Shown here: positions 34,800 to 44,342 of the stretch, in pieces
Layout: each line of letters opens with the position of its first letter
Position numbering within the stretch: the stretch's first letter is position 1
Assembly (NCBI GenBank): GCA_025062155.1
Contig: JANXAM010000003.1
Coordinates: 1 to 64,000 of the forward strand
Direction: 5' to 3'
Origin: Gloeomargarita sp. SKYB120
GTDB lineage: Bacteria; Cyanobacteriota; Cyanobacteriia; Gloeomargaritales; Gloeomargaritaceae
Length of the DNA: 64,000 nucleotides
Notes under the pieces: model-generated
What the model saw: only the letters and a program-made list of their open reading frames with translations
The model's database searches: none
What the model was told of the DNA's origin: nothing
Program-made: the position numbers and the translations under genes

Positions 34800-36623
34800 A
34801 TGGCGGACGCGAGAGCCAGGGTTGAGCGTGGCGATTGGCGATTGCTGCGACAAATCGGTCGTTATGCGTTGCACCATCGGCGGTGGTTAGCCCTAGCCAT
34901 TTTTTTGTTCTTTCCCCTCGCCCTAGCTGGCGCCATTCAACCGGTGCTAATTGGGCAAGCCATCTCCCTGATCCGTCAGGAACCGGTGCCGGGTTTTTTA
35001 CAGCAACTTCCCCCCCGGCAAGGATTGCAACTGGTGATGCTGGTTCTGCTCATCACCGTCTTTTTACGCCTGGGTTTACAAGGGGTGCAAAGTTATCTGG
35101 TGCAAAAGGTGGGTCAACACATTACTGCGGAAATTCGCCAGGATTTATTCGACCATGTTTTAGCGCTACCGATGGCCTATTTTGACCGCACACCCGTGGG
35201 GAAATTGATCACTCGTCTAACCAGCGATGTGGAGGCGTTGGGGGATGTATTTGCCACTGGCGCTGTGGGCATCGTGATTGACCTTTTGACCTTGGTGGCG
35301 TTGGTAGTAATGATGTTTGAACAGCAGGCGCTGCTTGCCCTTTTGCTGTTGAGTTTGCTGGTGCCGGTAACCGGCTTGATTACCTATTTCCAAGCCCAAT
35401 TTCGCCAGGCCAACTACCAGTCCCGGGAAGAACTCTCGCGCTTAAACAGCCTGATCCAGGAGAACATTCAAGGGATTTCCATCGTGCAATTGTTTGGGCG
35501 CGAGCGCTACAACGCCCGCCTGTTTCGCCAAGTCAATCACCGCTACATCAAAGCAGTAGACAAAACCATCTTCCATGACGCGGCGATTTCGGCAACACTA
35601 GAGTGGATTGCTCTAGTGGCCATTGCGGGGGTGTTGCTAGTAGGCGGCGGCCTGGTGCTCCGAGAAAACCTAACCTTTGGGGTGTTGGCCAGTTTCATCC
35701 TGTTTGCCCAGCGTTTGTTTGACCCCCTGCGGGAATTGGCGGAAAAATTCACCCTGATCCAAGCAGGATTCATTGCGGTCGAGCGCATTCAGGAAATTCT
35801 CGAACAACCGATTCCCATCCGCGACCCGCTCCAGCCTTTAACGCTACCGGCGGATGGTCGTGGGGAAATTCGGTTTGAAGGGGTTTCTTTCGGCTACAAA
35901 CCGGGCGAGTGGGTCTTAAAGGACCTAGACTTTGTCATTCGACCGGGGGAAAAAGTGGCCTTGGTGGGACCGACGGGAGCGGGGAAAAGCTCCATCCTGC
36001 GCCTGCTGTGTCGCCTGTACGAACCCCAGGTGGGACGGATCCGGATTGACGGGGTGGATATTCGCTGTCTGGCCCAGCGGGATTTGCGGCGCTACGTCGG
36101 CGTCATTCTCCAGGAACCCTTTTTGTTCAGCGGCAATATCTACAGCAACATCGCGCTGGGAGAGTCCTACTCCCTAGCGCAGGTGGAGACAATTGCGCGG
36201 CAACTGGGGATTCACGAGTGGATTAGCACGCTGCCCCAGGGTTACCACACGCCGGTGCGCCAGCGGGGGAGCAACCTCTCCACCGGCCAAAAACAGTTGA
36301 TCGCCCTTGCCCGCATCGCCATCCGCCAGCCCCGCATCGTGGTGCTCGACGAAGCGACCGCCAGTTTGGACGTGGTCACGGAGGCCCTGCTGCAACAGGC
36401 GCTGCAGAACCTACTGGTGGGTCGGACCGCCGTGATCATCGCCCACCGGTTGGCGACCGTGCGCAGCGTGGACCGGATTTTGGTGCTCAAGGCGGGTCAA
36501 CTCGTCGAGTCCGGTTCCCACGAAGAACTCCTGGCCCGGCGGGGGTTGTACGCTCACCTGTACCGGCTGCAATTTCCTGGGCTACACACTTCAAGGTATG
36601 ATGGCAAATGTTCATACGATTAG
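34800..36623 (+). CDS. ABC transporter ATP-binding/permease protein (exporter type)
   Basis: A 607-residue half-transporter with six membrane helices (about residues 30-310, with the Gln-Glu-Asn-Ile-Gln-Gly-Ile intracellular loop) and a C-terminal nucleotide-binding domain: Walker A Gly-Pro-Thr-Gly-Ala-Gly-Lys-Ser-Ser, Q-loop in Ile-Leu-Gln-Glu-Pro, signature Asn-Leu-Ser-Thr-Gly-Gln-Lys-Gln (the second Gly of the usual Leu-Ser-Gly-Gly-Gln is changed to Thr), Walker B Ile-Val-Val-Leu-Asp-Glu and His in Ile-Ala-His-Arg-Leu. It resembles MsbA/MDR-type lipid or drug exporters; substrate unknown. A GAGGGGTAGGA site precedes the start. Confidence 0.9.
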   Translation: MADARARVERGDWRLLRQIGRYALHHRRWLALAIFLFFPLALAGAIQPVLIGQAISLIRQEPVPGFLQQLPPRQGLQLVMLVLLITVFLRLGLQGVQSYLVQKVGQHITAEIRQDLFDHVLALPMAYFDRTPVGKLITRLTSDVEALGDVFATGAVGIVIDLLTLVALVVMMFEQQALLALLLLSLLVPVTGLITYFQAQFRQANYQSREELSRLNSLIQENIQGISIVQLFGRERYNARLFRQVNHRYIKAVDKTIFHDAAISATLEWIALVAIAGVLLVGGGLVLRENLTFGVLASFILFAQRLFDPLRELAEKFTLIQAGFIAVERIQEILEQPIPIRDPLQPLTLPADGRGEIRFEGVSFGYKPGEWVLKDLDFVIRPGEKVALVGPTGAGKSSILRLLCRLYEPQVGRIRIDGVDIRCLAQRDLRRYVGVILQEPFLFSGNIYSNIALGESYSLAQVETIARQLGIHEWISTLPQGYHTPVRQRGSNLSTGQKQLIALARIAIRQPRIVVLDEATASLDVVTEALLQQALQNLLVGRTAVIIAHRLATVRSVDRILVLKAGQLVESGSHEELLARRGLYAHLYRLQFPGLHTSRYDGKCSYD

Positions 36624-36631
36624 GTTGAAAT

Positions 36632-37069
36632 ATGGCGGATGGTCAAGAGTTGATCCTGAAACGGCCGGTCAATATCAAGGTGATCGTGACGCCGCGTTGG
36701 AAGGAAGAAACGCTGCAAATTCTCCAGTCCCAAATCAACCAAATTGATGCCCGCACTCAACAAATTGACATGCAGGTGCAACGGGCAATTACTGAATTGA
36801 AAAAGCAGCCTGCTAGTCCCCAATTGACAGAGCAAATCAATACCATCCAATTCCAGGCCAACGACGAAAAAAGTAAATTGCTCGACCAAAAAAATCAAAT
36901 CCTTACCCAACTGACCCAAGTCCAAACCCTGGAGATGGAACAGGAAGTCTTCCAGGGGCAACTCGACGGCTACTTCACGGTGAAGGTGGGCGAAAATCTC
37001 ATCGAAAAAATGCAAGTGGAGGTGGTGCTTCGCGACGGCGTGGTGCAGGAAATTCGGGGGGTTATTTGA
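36632..37069 (+). CDS. YlqD family protein
   Basis: A 145-residue protein made mostly of one long coiled coil (about residues 25-105, rich in Gln, Ile and Leu), between short beta segments at both ends (Leu-Ile-Leu-Lys-Arg-Pro-Val-Asn-Ile-Lys-Val-Ile-Val-Thr and Val-Gln-Glu-Ile-Arg). This is the YlqD layout shared by Firmicutes and cyanobacteria; its function is unknown. It begins 8 bases after the ABC exporter and overlaps the end of the next, convergent gene by 8 bases. Confidence 0.82.
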   Translation: MADGQELILKRPVNIKVIVTPRWKEETLQILQSQINQIDARTQQIDMQVQRAITELKKQPASPQLTEQINTIQFQANDEKSKLLDQKNQILTQLTQVQTLEMEQEVFQGQLDGYFTVKVGENLIEKMQVEVVLRDGVVQEIRGVI

Positions 37070-37892
37070 GGGCCTCGCGGGCGGTCACCAGGGCGTCGCC
37101 AGTCCCGCAAAACCACAGGGCCGCCAGCGCCTGGGCCTGACTTACGGGTTTGTCGGGCAAAAACAGGCGGGTGCGTCCCCACACTTGCCGGACGGTGCTG
37201 GGTTCCCGGCGGTAGTCCACCACGAGGGCGCTGAGAGCTAGGGGGTCAATCTGCGCCGCATCTCTAAACCCCCAGGTCTCGGTCACGGCTTGAACAGTAC
37301 CACTGGGAAGCTGGCCCGAGACATCCAGGCTGACTTTCCAGACCACGAGGGTTTCGCGGGTCAACCAGCGGTCAGGTTCAAACCGCAGGGGGGCGCGACT
37401 CCCATCGGTCAAGCGGCTAGGAATGATGCCCGCTTCGGCCAACCCTTGAATCACGGTGAAATCGGGGTCGGAATGGGGTACATCGGCGAAGACGGGAGTA
37501 CTGCCAGGGGTCGCCGGGCGTACTTGCCGCTCTATCTGGTCCCGGTACAAGCGCTGCTGCACAGCCATCAACCAGCGGGCAAATTGCCGGCGGGTCGCGG
37601 GCTGGTCGAGACGCACGTCCGTCGCTGGAATCACCCCCAGGTTCAAGACATCCTCCACCAAGGGACGCAACGCCTGGGGAACTCGCTCCATATCGGCGAG
37701 TGCGACAGGTGTGGGCGATGGCGGCTCAACCAGTTCAGGCGTGGGACGCGCCGGGGATTCGGCAACGGGTGAAGGGCTAGGAGACGGCGTCAAGCGGGGG
37801 TCTGGCGCTAGGGAACGCTCCCAATGGCTACCGGCGCAACCCGCCAACGTGGTCCATAGCACCACACTGCTCCACCAAACGCTGGTTTTCAT
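37062..37892 (-). CDS. lipoprotein with S-layer homology domain
   Basis: A 276-residue exported protein. The signal ends in Leu-Ala-Gly-Cys-Ala-Gly (lipobox near residue 19), so it is probably a lipoprotein. A Pro- and Ser-rich linker follows, then S-layer-homology-like segments: Leu-Asn-Leu-Gly-Val-Ile-Pro, Ala-Thr-Arg-Arg-Gln-Phe-Ala-Arg-Trp-Leu-Met, Phe-Ala-Asp-Val-Pro and Leu-Ala-Glu-Ala-Gly-Ile-Ile-Pro-Ser. SLH domains bind the cell wall or its polymers; cyanobacteria have many. The ATG at 37892 starts exactly at the signal peptide. Confidence 0.8.
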   Translation of the reverse strand: MKTSVWWSSVVLWTTLAGCAGSHWERSLAPDPRLTPSPSPSPVAESPARPTPELVEPPSPTPVALADMERVPQALRPLVEDVLNLGVIPATDVRLDQPATRRQFARWLMAVQQRLYRDQIERQVRPATPGSTPVFADVPHSDPDFTVIQGLAEAGIIPSRLTDGSRAPLRFEPDRWLTRETLVVWKVSLDVSGQLPSGTVQAVTETWGFRDAAQIDPLALSALVVDYRREPSTVRQVWGRTRLFLPDKPVSQAQALAALWFCGTGDALVTAREALK

Positions 37893-38013
37893 CGCTAGCG
37901 TGACCGGGCAGCCCGTTTCGCCGTCTGGTTTACCCAAGGAGAGCAGGCGCTTTCACCCCTCCCATGTGCCCGTCCTGTGTCTGACAGGGAACGCGCCGCG
38001 GGTCATGGGCATA

Positions 38014-38913
38014 TCACCGGGCGGGTTGATGGATGAAGTTGCGAGGACCCCGATAGCCGCTCAAATCCGCCAGTTGGTCCAGCAGTTTCAGCCCAGGGTA
38101 CAACTTGCCCTTGATTTCCCAGGTGGGGAAGCCGCGAATGCCTTTCTCCTGGCAAAGCTGGGTTTGACTGTTGACGCCCCTAGGGTCGCACTCGATGTAG
38201 TTGAGCTTGGCCGCCGCTTCTTTGCCAAAGAGTTGTTTCTGTTGATGGCAGTGGGGACACCAGAAAGCCCCGTACTCCCGCGCACCCACCTTGCGCAAGT
38301 GCTCTGCTAAGGCCAACTCCGCTGGCCCAGAAGTCGTCGTGACTGGCGGTGGAGCCTGTGGACGGTTTGGGGAAGCCTCGACGCCGTTGTAGGCCGCCAG
38401 AATCCCCAGCAGGGCCACGACCACCACCACCAAGGCCGTGGTCAACAATTGCCCCACATCCCGCCAGCTCCGGCCAAAAGTCGCCAGCACCCACAGCAGC
38501 GTACTCAAAATCGCCGAAGTGATACAGTACACGCACCAGGCTCCAATCTTCACCGCCATCAGGTACAGGAAGTAGCCGCTGGAGACCAGCATGGCCGTTG
38601 TCAGGGCAAACAGCGCCCAGGCCCAGGGAAAATCCGCCTCCTTCTTGGGTGCGAGAAAGACCGCAATTACCCCTACCGCCGCATAGCATAAAAACCCTAC
38701 CAGCGACAGGGGCACGCCAAACAATTGGGCGTAGGCGCTCTTGAGCACTTCGTCGCAACCCGTGGTCGGGCATAGGACGCTGCCCCCCAACCAGTGAGTG
38801 ATAGTGATATAGGCGGTTTCGATGGCGCCTAGGGCAGCGAGAATCCCCATCATTGGCCGGGAATGGCGTTGCCACCAGGCGCTGCTACGACGACGGTTGA
38901 GTAATTTGCTCAT
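38014..38913 (-). CDS. VKOR-thioredoxin fusion thiol oxidoreductase
   Basis: A 299-residue protein with four or five membrane helices of the vitamin K epoxide reductase fold: Cys48 and Cys53 in the lumenal loop (Cys-Pro-Thr-Thr-Gly-Cys) and Cys127-Val-Tyr-Cys130 as the quinone-side pair. A linker and a thioredoxin-like domain follow, with active site Trp-Cys219-Pro-His-Cys222. This fusion, also seen as plant LTO1, makes disulfides in periplasmic or thylakoid-lumen proteins, using quinone as acceptor. It overlaps btpA by 29 bases as the downstream gene. Confidence 0.92.
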   Translation of the reverse strand: MSKLLNRRRSSAWWQRHSRPMMGILAALGAIETAYITITHWLGGSVLCPTTGCDEVLKSAYAQLFGVPLSLVGFLCYAAVGVIAVFLAPKKEADFPWAWALFALTTAMLVSSGYFLYLMAVKIGAWCVYCITSAILSTLLWVLATFGRSWRDVGQLLTTALVVVVVALLGILAAYNGVEASPNRPQAPPPVTTTSGPAELALAEHLRKVGAREYGAFWCPHCHQQKQLFGKEAAAKLNYIECDPRGVNSQTQLCQEKGIRGFPTWEIKGKLYPGLKLLDQLADLSGYRGPRNFIHQPAR

Positions 38914-39769
38914 AGGTGTGGGTCGGTGATGGGTTCAGGGAAAGGTGACGCGGGGCCGGTTCTTCCGGTTCCAAACAGCGCCGCACCGCCTGGACAAAAC
39001 GACTCACCCGTTGCGGGTCAATCGGCTGCTCGATCTGGCCTTTGCGTTTCAAGGAACTGGCGACAATCACGCCATCTGCAGCGGCGAGCAGGTGGGCGAT
39101 ATTGTCCGCATTGGCGCCACTTCCCACCAGGACCGGTACAGAACCTGCTGCAGCCCGTGCCAACTCCAAATCCTCCCGCGTCGGGGGATGCCCAGTGGTC
39201 CAGCCAGAAAGAATAATGGCATCGGCCAACCCTCGATGGATGGTCTCCTGCACCGCCGTCGTCAGATTGGGCGTCCCTAGGGGCCGGGCGTGCTTGACCA
39301 AAACATCGGCAAATATTTTTACCGAACTATCCAACTCGCGCCGGTAGCGCAATAGCCGGTGGGCGCAGCCTTCAATCAACCCCTGGTCTGTCGCCATCAC
39401 CCCGGTCAGGACATTCACCCGGATAAACTGCGCCCCCACGTTGGTAGCAATGGCCATGGCGCTTATAGCATCGTTGCGCAATACGTTGATCCCCAGGGGC
39501 AAATCCACCAGTGCCCGCACCCGTTGGGCCACCAGGCTCATGGCGCTCACCACCGCCGGATCCACCTGGTGCTGAGTAAACGGCGCGTCAAAAAAGTTTT
39601 CAATGATGATGCCATTGGCACCTCCAGTTGCCAAGGCGCTAGCTTCCTGTTCCGCCCGCTCGATGACCGCCTGTAAACTCCCTCCCCAGCGGGGTGATGT
39701 CGGCAACGGCAACAGATGCACCACCCCAATCACCGGATGCGCCGTGCCAAAAACCTGCATTAAATCCAT
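38885..39769 (-). CDS. btpA: photosystem I biogenesis protein BtpA
   Basis: An extrinsic thylakoid protein needed to keep photosystem I reaction-centre proteins. The sequence has the TIM-barrel-like blocks Ile-Gly-Val-Val-His-Leu-Leu-Pro-Leu-Pro, Ile-Ile-Ile-Glu-Asn-Phe-Phe-Asp-Ala-Pro-Phe, Gly-Ile-Asn-Val-Leu-Arg-Asn-Asp and Val-Asn-Val-Leu-Thr-Gly-Val-Met-Ala-Thr-Asp-Gln-Gly, as in Synechocystis BtpA. ATG at 39769 (Met-Asp-Leu-Met) matches the homologue start; the ATG at 39793 sits directly beside TATAAT (39798-39803 complement), which looks like the -10 element and so argues against that start. Confidence 0.92.
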   Translation of the reverse strand: MDLMQVFGTAHPVIGVVHLLPLPTSPRWGGSLQAVIERAEQEASALATGGANGIIIENFFDAPFTQHQVDPAVVSAMSLVAQRVRALVDLPLGINVLRNDAISAMAIATNVGAQFIRVNVLTGVMATDQGLIEGCAHRLLRYRRELDSSVKIFADVLVKHARPLGTPNLTTAVQETIHRGLADAIILSGWTTGHPPTREDLELARAAAGSVPVLVGSGANADNIAHLLAAADGVIVASSLKRKGQIEQPIDPQRVSRFVQAVRRCLEPEEPAPRHLSLNPSPTHTYEQITQPSS

Positions 39770-39866
39770 AAACCCAGACGTATGCTGGCCCATTTCATTA
39801 TAGCCCGCGTCTTACTCCCTCCCATCTTAATCTGCCCTTTACGTTTTTTTTTCGCAAGGAGAGCGG

Positions 39867-40004
39867 TTATCCTTCAGCAGCCAGACTGGCACGGCTAGGA
39901 GAGACAAATCTCCGCACCAACCTCAGCAAGGCATTTTGCAGCCGTCTACGCACCGTTAGGTTTTCAAAGAAGAGATGCTCCGCCTCTTCTGAGAGCCAAG
40001 CCAT
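39867..40004 (-). CDS. possible small protein (45 residues)
   Basis: The 264 bases between btpA and cysQ hold one minus-strand frame of 45 residues. It begins Met-Ala-Trp-Leu-Ser-Glu-Glu-Ala-Glu-His-Leu-Phe-Phe and continues as a basic amphipathic stretch with Arg-Arg-Arg-Leu-Gln-Asn-Ala-Leu-Leu-Arg-Leu-Val-Arg-Arg-Phe. It lies 29 bases after cysQ in the same direction. The composition is protein-like but no good ribosome site is seen. It could also be a chance frame. Confidence 0.3.
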   Translation of the reverse strand: MAWLSEEAEHLFFENLTVRRRLQNALLRLVRRFVSPSRASLAAEG

Positions 40005-40033
40005 TGGTGCTTGTCATGTCTTGAGTTTTCCGG

Positions 40034-40855
40034 TTATCTCCCCGACAAACGAAAGCGGCTCAGCTCGGACGAGCGAAACCAGGCGTTGCGAAGTAATTGC
40101 CAAACTACGTCCCTGGCGGCTGGGGTCGTCGCCACGATTCCCGAAAGCAAAGGGGGCATTTGATTGAACTGAAGCGCCTGTCCCTGGGCATCGGTAGCCA
40201 CGCCACCGGCTGCGAGAACCAGCGCAACGCCGCCTGCGACGTCCCACTCGTGCTTTGGTCCCAAACTGAACGTGGCATCGGCGCGTCCTGCAGCTACCAA
40301 GGCCAGTTTGTAGGCAATCGAACCCACCACTTGCACCTGCATGACGGATTGAAAGGGTGCCCACTCGCCTCGGCGTACCTCGGAACGACTGGCCAGGACT
40401 AACGGTGGGTCGCTCAGCGGATGACTCGCTCGCACAGGCTGACCGTTGTAGGTGACCCCTTGACCGAGAACTCCCAAGAACAGCTCATCGCGCGCCGGGT
40501 TGTACACGCCGCCCAAGACAGGTTTACCGCCGATGGCCAGCGCCACTGACAGGGCATATTCCGGAATGCCCTCGACCAACTCCCGCGTGCCATCAATCGG
40601 GTCCACCACCCACACCCGCTGTTTGTGCAACCGCTCCGGCTGGTCGCGCGTTTCCTCGGAGAGCCAACCGTCTTCGGGAAAGACGCCCAACAGTTCGGAC
40701 TGGAGCACCTGGTTGGCGGTGATGTCGGCCCGCGTCAAGGGGTCATCGCCGCTTTTGTAGGTGGTTTGCAACCCTTCAGTCACAACCTGGCGTACCGCCG
40801 CCCCTGCCGCCCGTAACGCCCTTGCCACCACCGCCAGTTCCTGCTCCATGCCCAC
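40034..40855 (-). CDS. cysQ: 3'(2'),5'-bisphosphate nucleotidase, inositol monophosphatase family
   Basis: A Mg- and Li-sensitive phosphatase fold of 273 residues. Glu in Leu-Ser-Glu-Glu-Thr, the motif Asp-Pro-Ile-Asp-Gly-Thr-Arg-Glu (metal site) and Glu-Trp-Asp-Val-Ala-Gly-Gly are the family metal ligands. The Asp-Gly-Thr-Arg-Glu variant is common in CysQ, which removes the PAP formed by PAPS reductase (cysH is in this window) . An inositol monophosphatase role is the alternative. The GTG at 40855 follows AAGGGA; an ATG two codons later is also possible. Confidence 0.82.
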   Translation of the reverse strand: MGMEQELAVVARALRAAGAAVRQVVTEGLQTTYKSGDDPLTRADITANQVLQSELLGVFPEDGWLSEETRDQPERLHKQRVWVVDPIDGTRELVEGIPEYALSVALAIGGKPVLGGVYNPARDELFLGVLGQGVTYNGQPVRASHPLSDPPLVLASRSEVRRGEWAPFQSVMQVQVVGSIAYKLALVAAGRADATFSLGPKHEWDVAGGVALVLAAGGVATDAQGQALQFNQMPPLLSGIVATTPAARDVVWQLLRNAWFRSSELSRFRLSGR

Positions 40856-41134
40856 TGGATTCCCTTAGGCTCCCCGTCTATCATAGAGGTCGCCATCCGT
40901 CCCGCCGGCCTCTCAGAATGTAAATTTATGTAAAAGTTTCTAGGTTCTTTTCCCCTACTTTCGTAGGAACTGCTGGGAAATCCCGCTATCCGAACCTAGA
41001 CTATGCTGTTATCAGGATTACAATAGGATTGCTCTGGAGGGGATAGGCGAAACATTCCTTCTGTCGGTCGCCTTCCCTGGTATGATGGGCATCTGTTTAC
41101 GCTTGGTATTGTAGTCCGAGGAGTACCCGACGCG

Positions 41135-42268
41135 ATGACTCAGGTGCATAATGTCTTGCCGACCCTTGCTGACCCGTCCCTCGACGATTTGGATGACGAG
41201 ACTGCGGGGGATGACCTGAGTGGTCTGGACCCAGAGGACCTCGACGAAGACTTGGACGAGGTGGACGCGGACGAGACCTCCCCACGCTCGGGACGAAAAC
41301 GGTCAGCGGCCAAGAAAAATTCCTACACCGAAGATTCCATCCGGCTCTATCTCCAGGAAATTGGTCGGATCCGGCTGCTGCGGGCGGATGAAGAAATTGA
41401 ACTGGCACGGCAAATCTCGGTGTTACTGGCATTTGAGCGCAAGCGGGACGAGTGGGTGCGCCAGCATGGACAACGCCCCACCGAAGAACAGTGGGCGGAA
41501 TTGGTGGGACTGCCGCTGGAGGAGTTCCGGCGACAGCTGCGCCAGGGCTATCGGGCCAAGGAAAAAATGGTGCAGTCAAACCTGCGGCTGGTGGTCTCCA
41601 TCGCCAAGAAATATATGAATCGGGGCCTGTCTTTCCAGGACTTGATTCAGGAAGGCAGTCTCGGGCTGATCCGAGCCGCCGAAAAGTTCGACCACGAAAA
41701 GGGCTACAAGTTTTCGACCTATGCCACCTGGTGGATTCGCCAGGCGATTACGCGGGCCATTGCTGACCAATCCCGCACCATCCGGTTGCCGGTGCATCTA
41801 TACGAAACGATTTCCCGCATCAAGAAAACCACCAAAATCCTGTCCCAGGAGATGGGCCGTAAACCGACCGAGGAAGAAATTGCCACCCGTATGGAAATCA
41901 CGATTGAAAAGCTGCGATTTATCGCCAAATCCGCCCAACTGCCCATCTCCCTGGAAACGCCCATCGGCAAGGAGGAAGACTCCCGCCTGGGGGATTTTAT
42001 CGAGGCGGACGGCGAAACGCCGGAGGACCAGGTGGCCAAACACCTGCTGCGGGAGGATTTGGAAACCGTGTTAAACACCCTCAGCCCGCGGGAACGGGAC
42101 GTATTGCGCCTGCGCTATGGTCTCGATGACGGTCGCATGAAAACGCTGGAGGAAATTGGCCAGACGTTCAACGTCACCCGCGAGCGCATCCGGCAAATCG
42201 AAGCCAAAGCCCTGCGTAAACTCCGCCATCCCAACCGCAACAGCATTCTCAAGGAGTATATCCGCTAG
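41135..42268 (+). CDS. sigA: primary (group 1) RNA polymerase sigma factor SigA
   Basis: The 377-residue sigma-70 protein has an acidic N-terminus (about 20 Asp/Glu in residues 12-50), then region 1.2 ([10 protein letters not shown]), region 2 with [12 protein letters not shown] and [15 protein letters not shown], region 3, and region 4 with [11 protein letters not shown]. The intact set and acidic region point to the housekeeping factor. The 279-base upstream region is AT-rich in part and should contain its promoter. A strong terminator follows. Confidence 0.93.
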   Translation: MTQVHNVLPTLADPSLDDLDDETAGDDLSGLDPEDLDEDLDEVDADETSPRSGRKRSAAKKNSYTEDSIRLYLQEIGRIRLLRADEEIELARQISVLLAFERKRDEWVRQHGQRPTEEQWAELVGLPLEEFRRQLRQGYRAKEKMVQSNLRLVVSIAKKYMNRGLSFQDLIQEGSLGLIRAAEKFDHEKGYKFSTYATWWIRQAITRAIADQSRTIRLPVHLYETISRIKKTTKILSQEMGRKPTEEEIATRMEITIEKLRFIAKSAQLPISLETPIGKEEDSRLGDFIEADGETPEDQVAKHLLREDLETVLNTLSPRERDVLRLRYGLDDGRMKTLEEIGQTFNVTRERIRQIEAKALRKLRHPNRNSILKEYIR

Positions 42269-42280
42269 GGGGCATAAAAA

Positions 42281-42308
42281 ACAGGGAGGCTTCCCTCCCT
42301 GGCTTTTT
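42281..42308. terminator. bidirectional intrinsic terminator between sigA and the isiX-like gene
   Basis: CAGGGAGG (42282-42289) and CCTCCCTG (42294-42301) form a GC-rich hairpin with a 4-base loop. It is followed by TTTTT on the plus strand and preceded by AAAAAA, which gives a T-run on the minus strand. It lies between the convergent ends of sigA and the chlorophyll-protein gene and can stop transcripts from both sides. Confidence 0.9.
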
Positions 42309-42323
42309 AAAGCTAAAGTGGTT

Positions 42324-43712
42324 TCACTGTGGCTCCGGCGTGGATTCAGGAGCCTGGGGAGGCGTTGCGGGAGCGGCTGTCACCGTTTCAGTCGGTGTGG
42401 CCGGCGACGGAACAACCCTTGGCTTTTTCGCCGCTGGTGCATAAAGCATTCCCGTAGGCCGGGGATGGCTCACCTGCTTGGCCGCCGGTTCGTAGAAAAT
42501 CCAGGTCTGGGGCCGGTACACCACCTGGTACAGCGTCTGGCGCACTCCATTGATCGCCGTCAGGGCGGGTCTGGACGCACCCTGGACCGGTTCATACAAG
42601 GCATCGCTCGCGGGCGGCGTCAAGGCCGGCATCGGCACGAGACGGGGTTCATAGACCACCTCCGGCAACGGGGGTGCACTGCACTGAAAACGCGGGTGAT
42701 ACACCGCCGCCTGCTCAGCCCACCAGGACCGGAACATCTGCGTCACATCCAGACCCATCGCCCGCTGGAAGTGCCACAGGCTGCCTTGCAGGAAGAAAAA
42801 CGCCAGGTAGAAATGGGCATTGGCCAGCCACACCCGCGCCGAGTACACCGTCGCCCCTGTCGGGTCGTAGTAGGCCGGTGTCAAGGCAGACCGCAGTTTG
42901 AGGGCCGGGCCGTAAAACACCTCGGGATAGGCCAGCGTGTTAAACCCGCAGTAGTAGGACGCCGCAAACCCCGCTAGGGCAATGCCAAACAGGGAATAGC
43001 TCAAAATCCCGTCAGCGGAAAACAAAAAGCGGCGTTTCACCCAACCAAACGGCGGCACCAGGATATGCCAGGTTCCCCCCAGCAGCAACAGCACCGCCAC
43101 GTAGACATGCCCCCCCACTAAGTCCTCTAGGTTGTTCACGTCAAACAGGTGGGTGCGGTAGTCCCAAATCCGGACCCAATCCAGGGTCGGTTGCACAGTG
43201 CGCACCTGCCCGAGCGTCGCATCGTAGAGTCCACCACCAATGGTGGCCTTTGCTACCAATAGCAGCGCCCCGAGCCCCAACACCAGCAGGTGATGGCCCA
43301 GGATCAGGCCCAGTTGCCGTTCGTCGTCCCAGCGGAAGTGGAATTTCCCCGCTGGCGGCGGCACCATCTCTAAGGTCTGGGGCAACCGGGTGAAATGGAA
43401 CCAAGCGCCCCAGGCCAGCACCCCAGCGCTCACCAGGTGGAAACCAGCCACCGCCACGTAGGGAAAGACGTTAACCACCTGACCGCCGGCGCCGACCCCC
43501 AACCCTAGCGTCGCCAGGTGGGGCAATAAAATCAGCCCCTGTTCGTACATCGGTCGGGTCGGGGTGTAGCGGGTCAGTTCAAACAGCGTCATTAGCCCCA
43601 CCCAGAACACGATCAAGGCCGCGTGGGCCACATGGGCCACGATGAAGGTGTTGGACAGGTCGGTCAACCGTGCATTCCCCGCCCACCACGGATAGCGTTG
43701 CGTTTTGTTCAT
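42324..43712 (-). CDS. isiX: CP43-like chlorophyll-binding antenna protein, IsiX-like, with long C-terminal tail
   Basis: A 462-residue protein of the CP43/IsiA/Pcb family. Residues 1-335 hold six membrane helices with the family's histidines (Val-Ala-His-Val-Ala-His, Gly-Phe-His-Leu, Leu-Gly-His-His-Leu, Gly-Gly-His-Val-Tyr, Asn-Ala-His-Phe-Tyr, Leu-Trp-His) and the N-terminal Trp-Trp-Ala-Gly-Asn-Ala-Arg-Leu. The large CP43 lumenal loop is absent, as in IsiA. The remaining about 125 residues form an extension rich in Pro and Ala with six Tyr-x-Pro motifs (338, 354, 373, 399, 407, 424), not PsaL-like. Gene order apcD4-apcB3-isiX is that of low-light photoacclimation clusters, hence the name; IsiA or Pcb assignment is the alternative. 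Confidence 0.82.
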   Translation of the reverse strand: MNKTQRYPWWAGNARLTDLSNTFIVAHVAHAALIVFWVGLMTLFELTRYTPTRPMYEQGLILLPHLATLGLGVGAGGQVVNVFPYVAVAGFHLVSAGVLAWGAWFHFTRLPQTLEMVPPPAGKFHFRWDDERQLGLILGHHLLVLGLGALLLVAKATIGGGLYDATLGQVRTVQPTLDWVRIWDYRTHLFDVNNLEDLVGGHVYVAVLLLLGGTWHILVPPFGWVKRRFLFSADGILSYSLFGIALAGFAASYYCGFNTLAYPEVFYGPALKLRSALTPAYYDPTGATVYSARVWLANAHFYLAFFFLQGSLWHFQRAMGLDVTQMFRSWWAEQAAVYHPRFQCSAPPLPEVVYEPRLVPMPALTPPASDALYEPVQGASRPALTAINGVRQTLYQVVYRPQTWIFYEPAAKQVSHPRPTGMLYAPAAKKPRVVPSPATPTETVTAAPATPPQAPESTPEPQ

Positions 43713-43771
43713 AGCTACACCTGCACGCCCAAAAACGCTCCCCCGGTTGGACCAGGGGAACACCGTTGCCG

Positions 43772-44257
43772 TTAGCGCAAACCGGCAATGATGTGGTCTA
43801 GATATCGCGCCAGCTCCTGTCCCGCCTCGGTGCCCACTGTCTCGTTCAAGACCTCCTTCATGGCGTTCAGGGCCTGGATCACGCGGTCAATCGGCACCCC
43901 CAGCGTCTGGTAGGTCTCTTTCAGACCGTTCAGCACCCGCTCGTCGAGGATGGACGTATCCGCCGCCAGCATCGCGTAGGTGGCAAAGCGCAGGAAATAA
44001 TTCAAATCCCGCAGACAGGCGGCATAGCGACGGGTGGGATACATATTGCCCCCCGGCAGCGTGATGTCCCCGTACAGCAAACTTTTCGCCACCGTACGGC
44101 TGATGATTTGGCTAGCAGTGGCGCTGATCGTGGCCGCCGCTTTGACCCGCATCATCCCCCGCTCAAAATACTGCCGGAGTTGACTGAGAGCGGCGTCACT
44201 CAGATATTGCCCCTGGACATCCGCGGAGTTAATCAAGGCTGTGATCGTATCTTGCAT
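43772..44257 (-). CDS. apcB3: allophycocyanin beta subunit paralogue, ApcB3-like
   Basis: A 161-residue phycobiliprotein. It opens Met-Gln-Asp-Thr-Ile-Thr as ApcB does, carries the methylated-type Asn71 in Pro-Gly-Gly-Asn-Met-Tyr, and the bilin-attachment Cys81 in [10 protein letters not shown]. The latter half ([12 protein letters not shown]) is strongly ApcB-like while the N-terminal third differs from the core ApcB I remember. Core apcB is normally paired with apcA and apcC, absent here; the partner is the diverged alpha subunit upstream, hence ApcB3. GAGGAGAT precedes the ATG. Confidence 0.85.
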   Translation of the reverse strand: MQDTITALINSADVQGQYLSDAALSQLRQYFERGMMRVKAAATISATASQIISRTVAKSLLYGDITLPGGNMYPTRRYAACLRDLNYFLRFATYAMLAADTSILDERVLNGLKETYQTLGVPIDRVIQALNAMKEVLNETVGTEAGQELARYLDHIIAGLR

Positions 44258-44342
44258 GGCATCTCCTCTGTGATGAATAGGGATTCACATTTGACTTAGA
44301 AAATGTCCACTTTTTTAACGCTCATCAAGCCAATCATTGACC

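Noticed and set aside
39800-40033. Transposase remnant in the btpA-cysQ gap
   Set aside because: Apart from one 45-codon frame and a short GAAGAG/CTCTTC hairpin nothing transposase-like was found.
42324-43712. PsbC (CP43) of photosystem II
   Set aside because: The large lumenal loop of CP43 is absent and psbD is not adjacent; the family is IsiA/Pcb-like.
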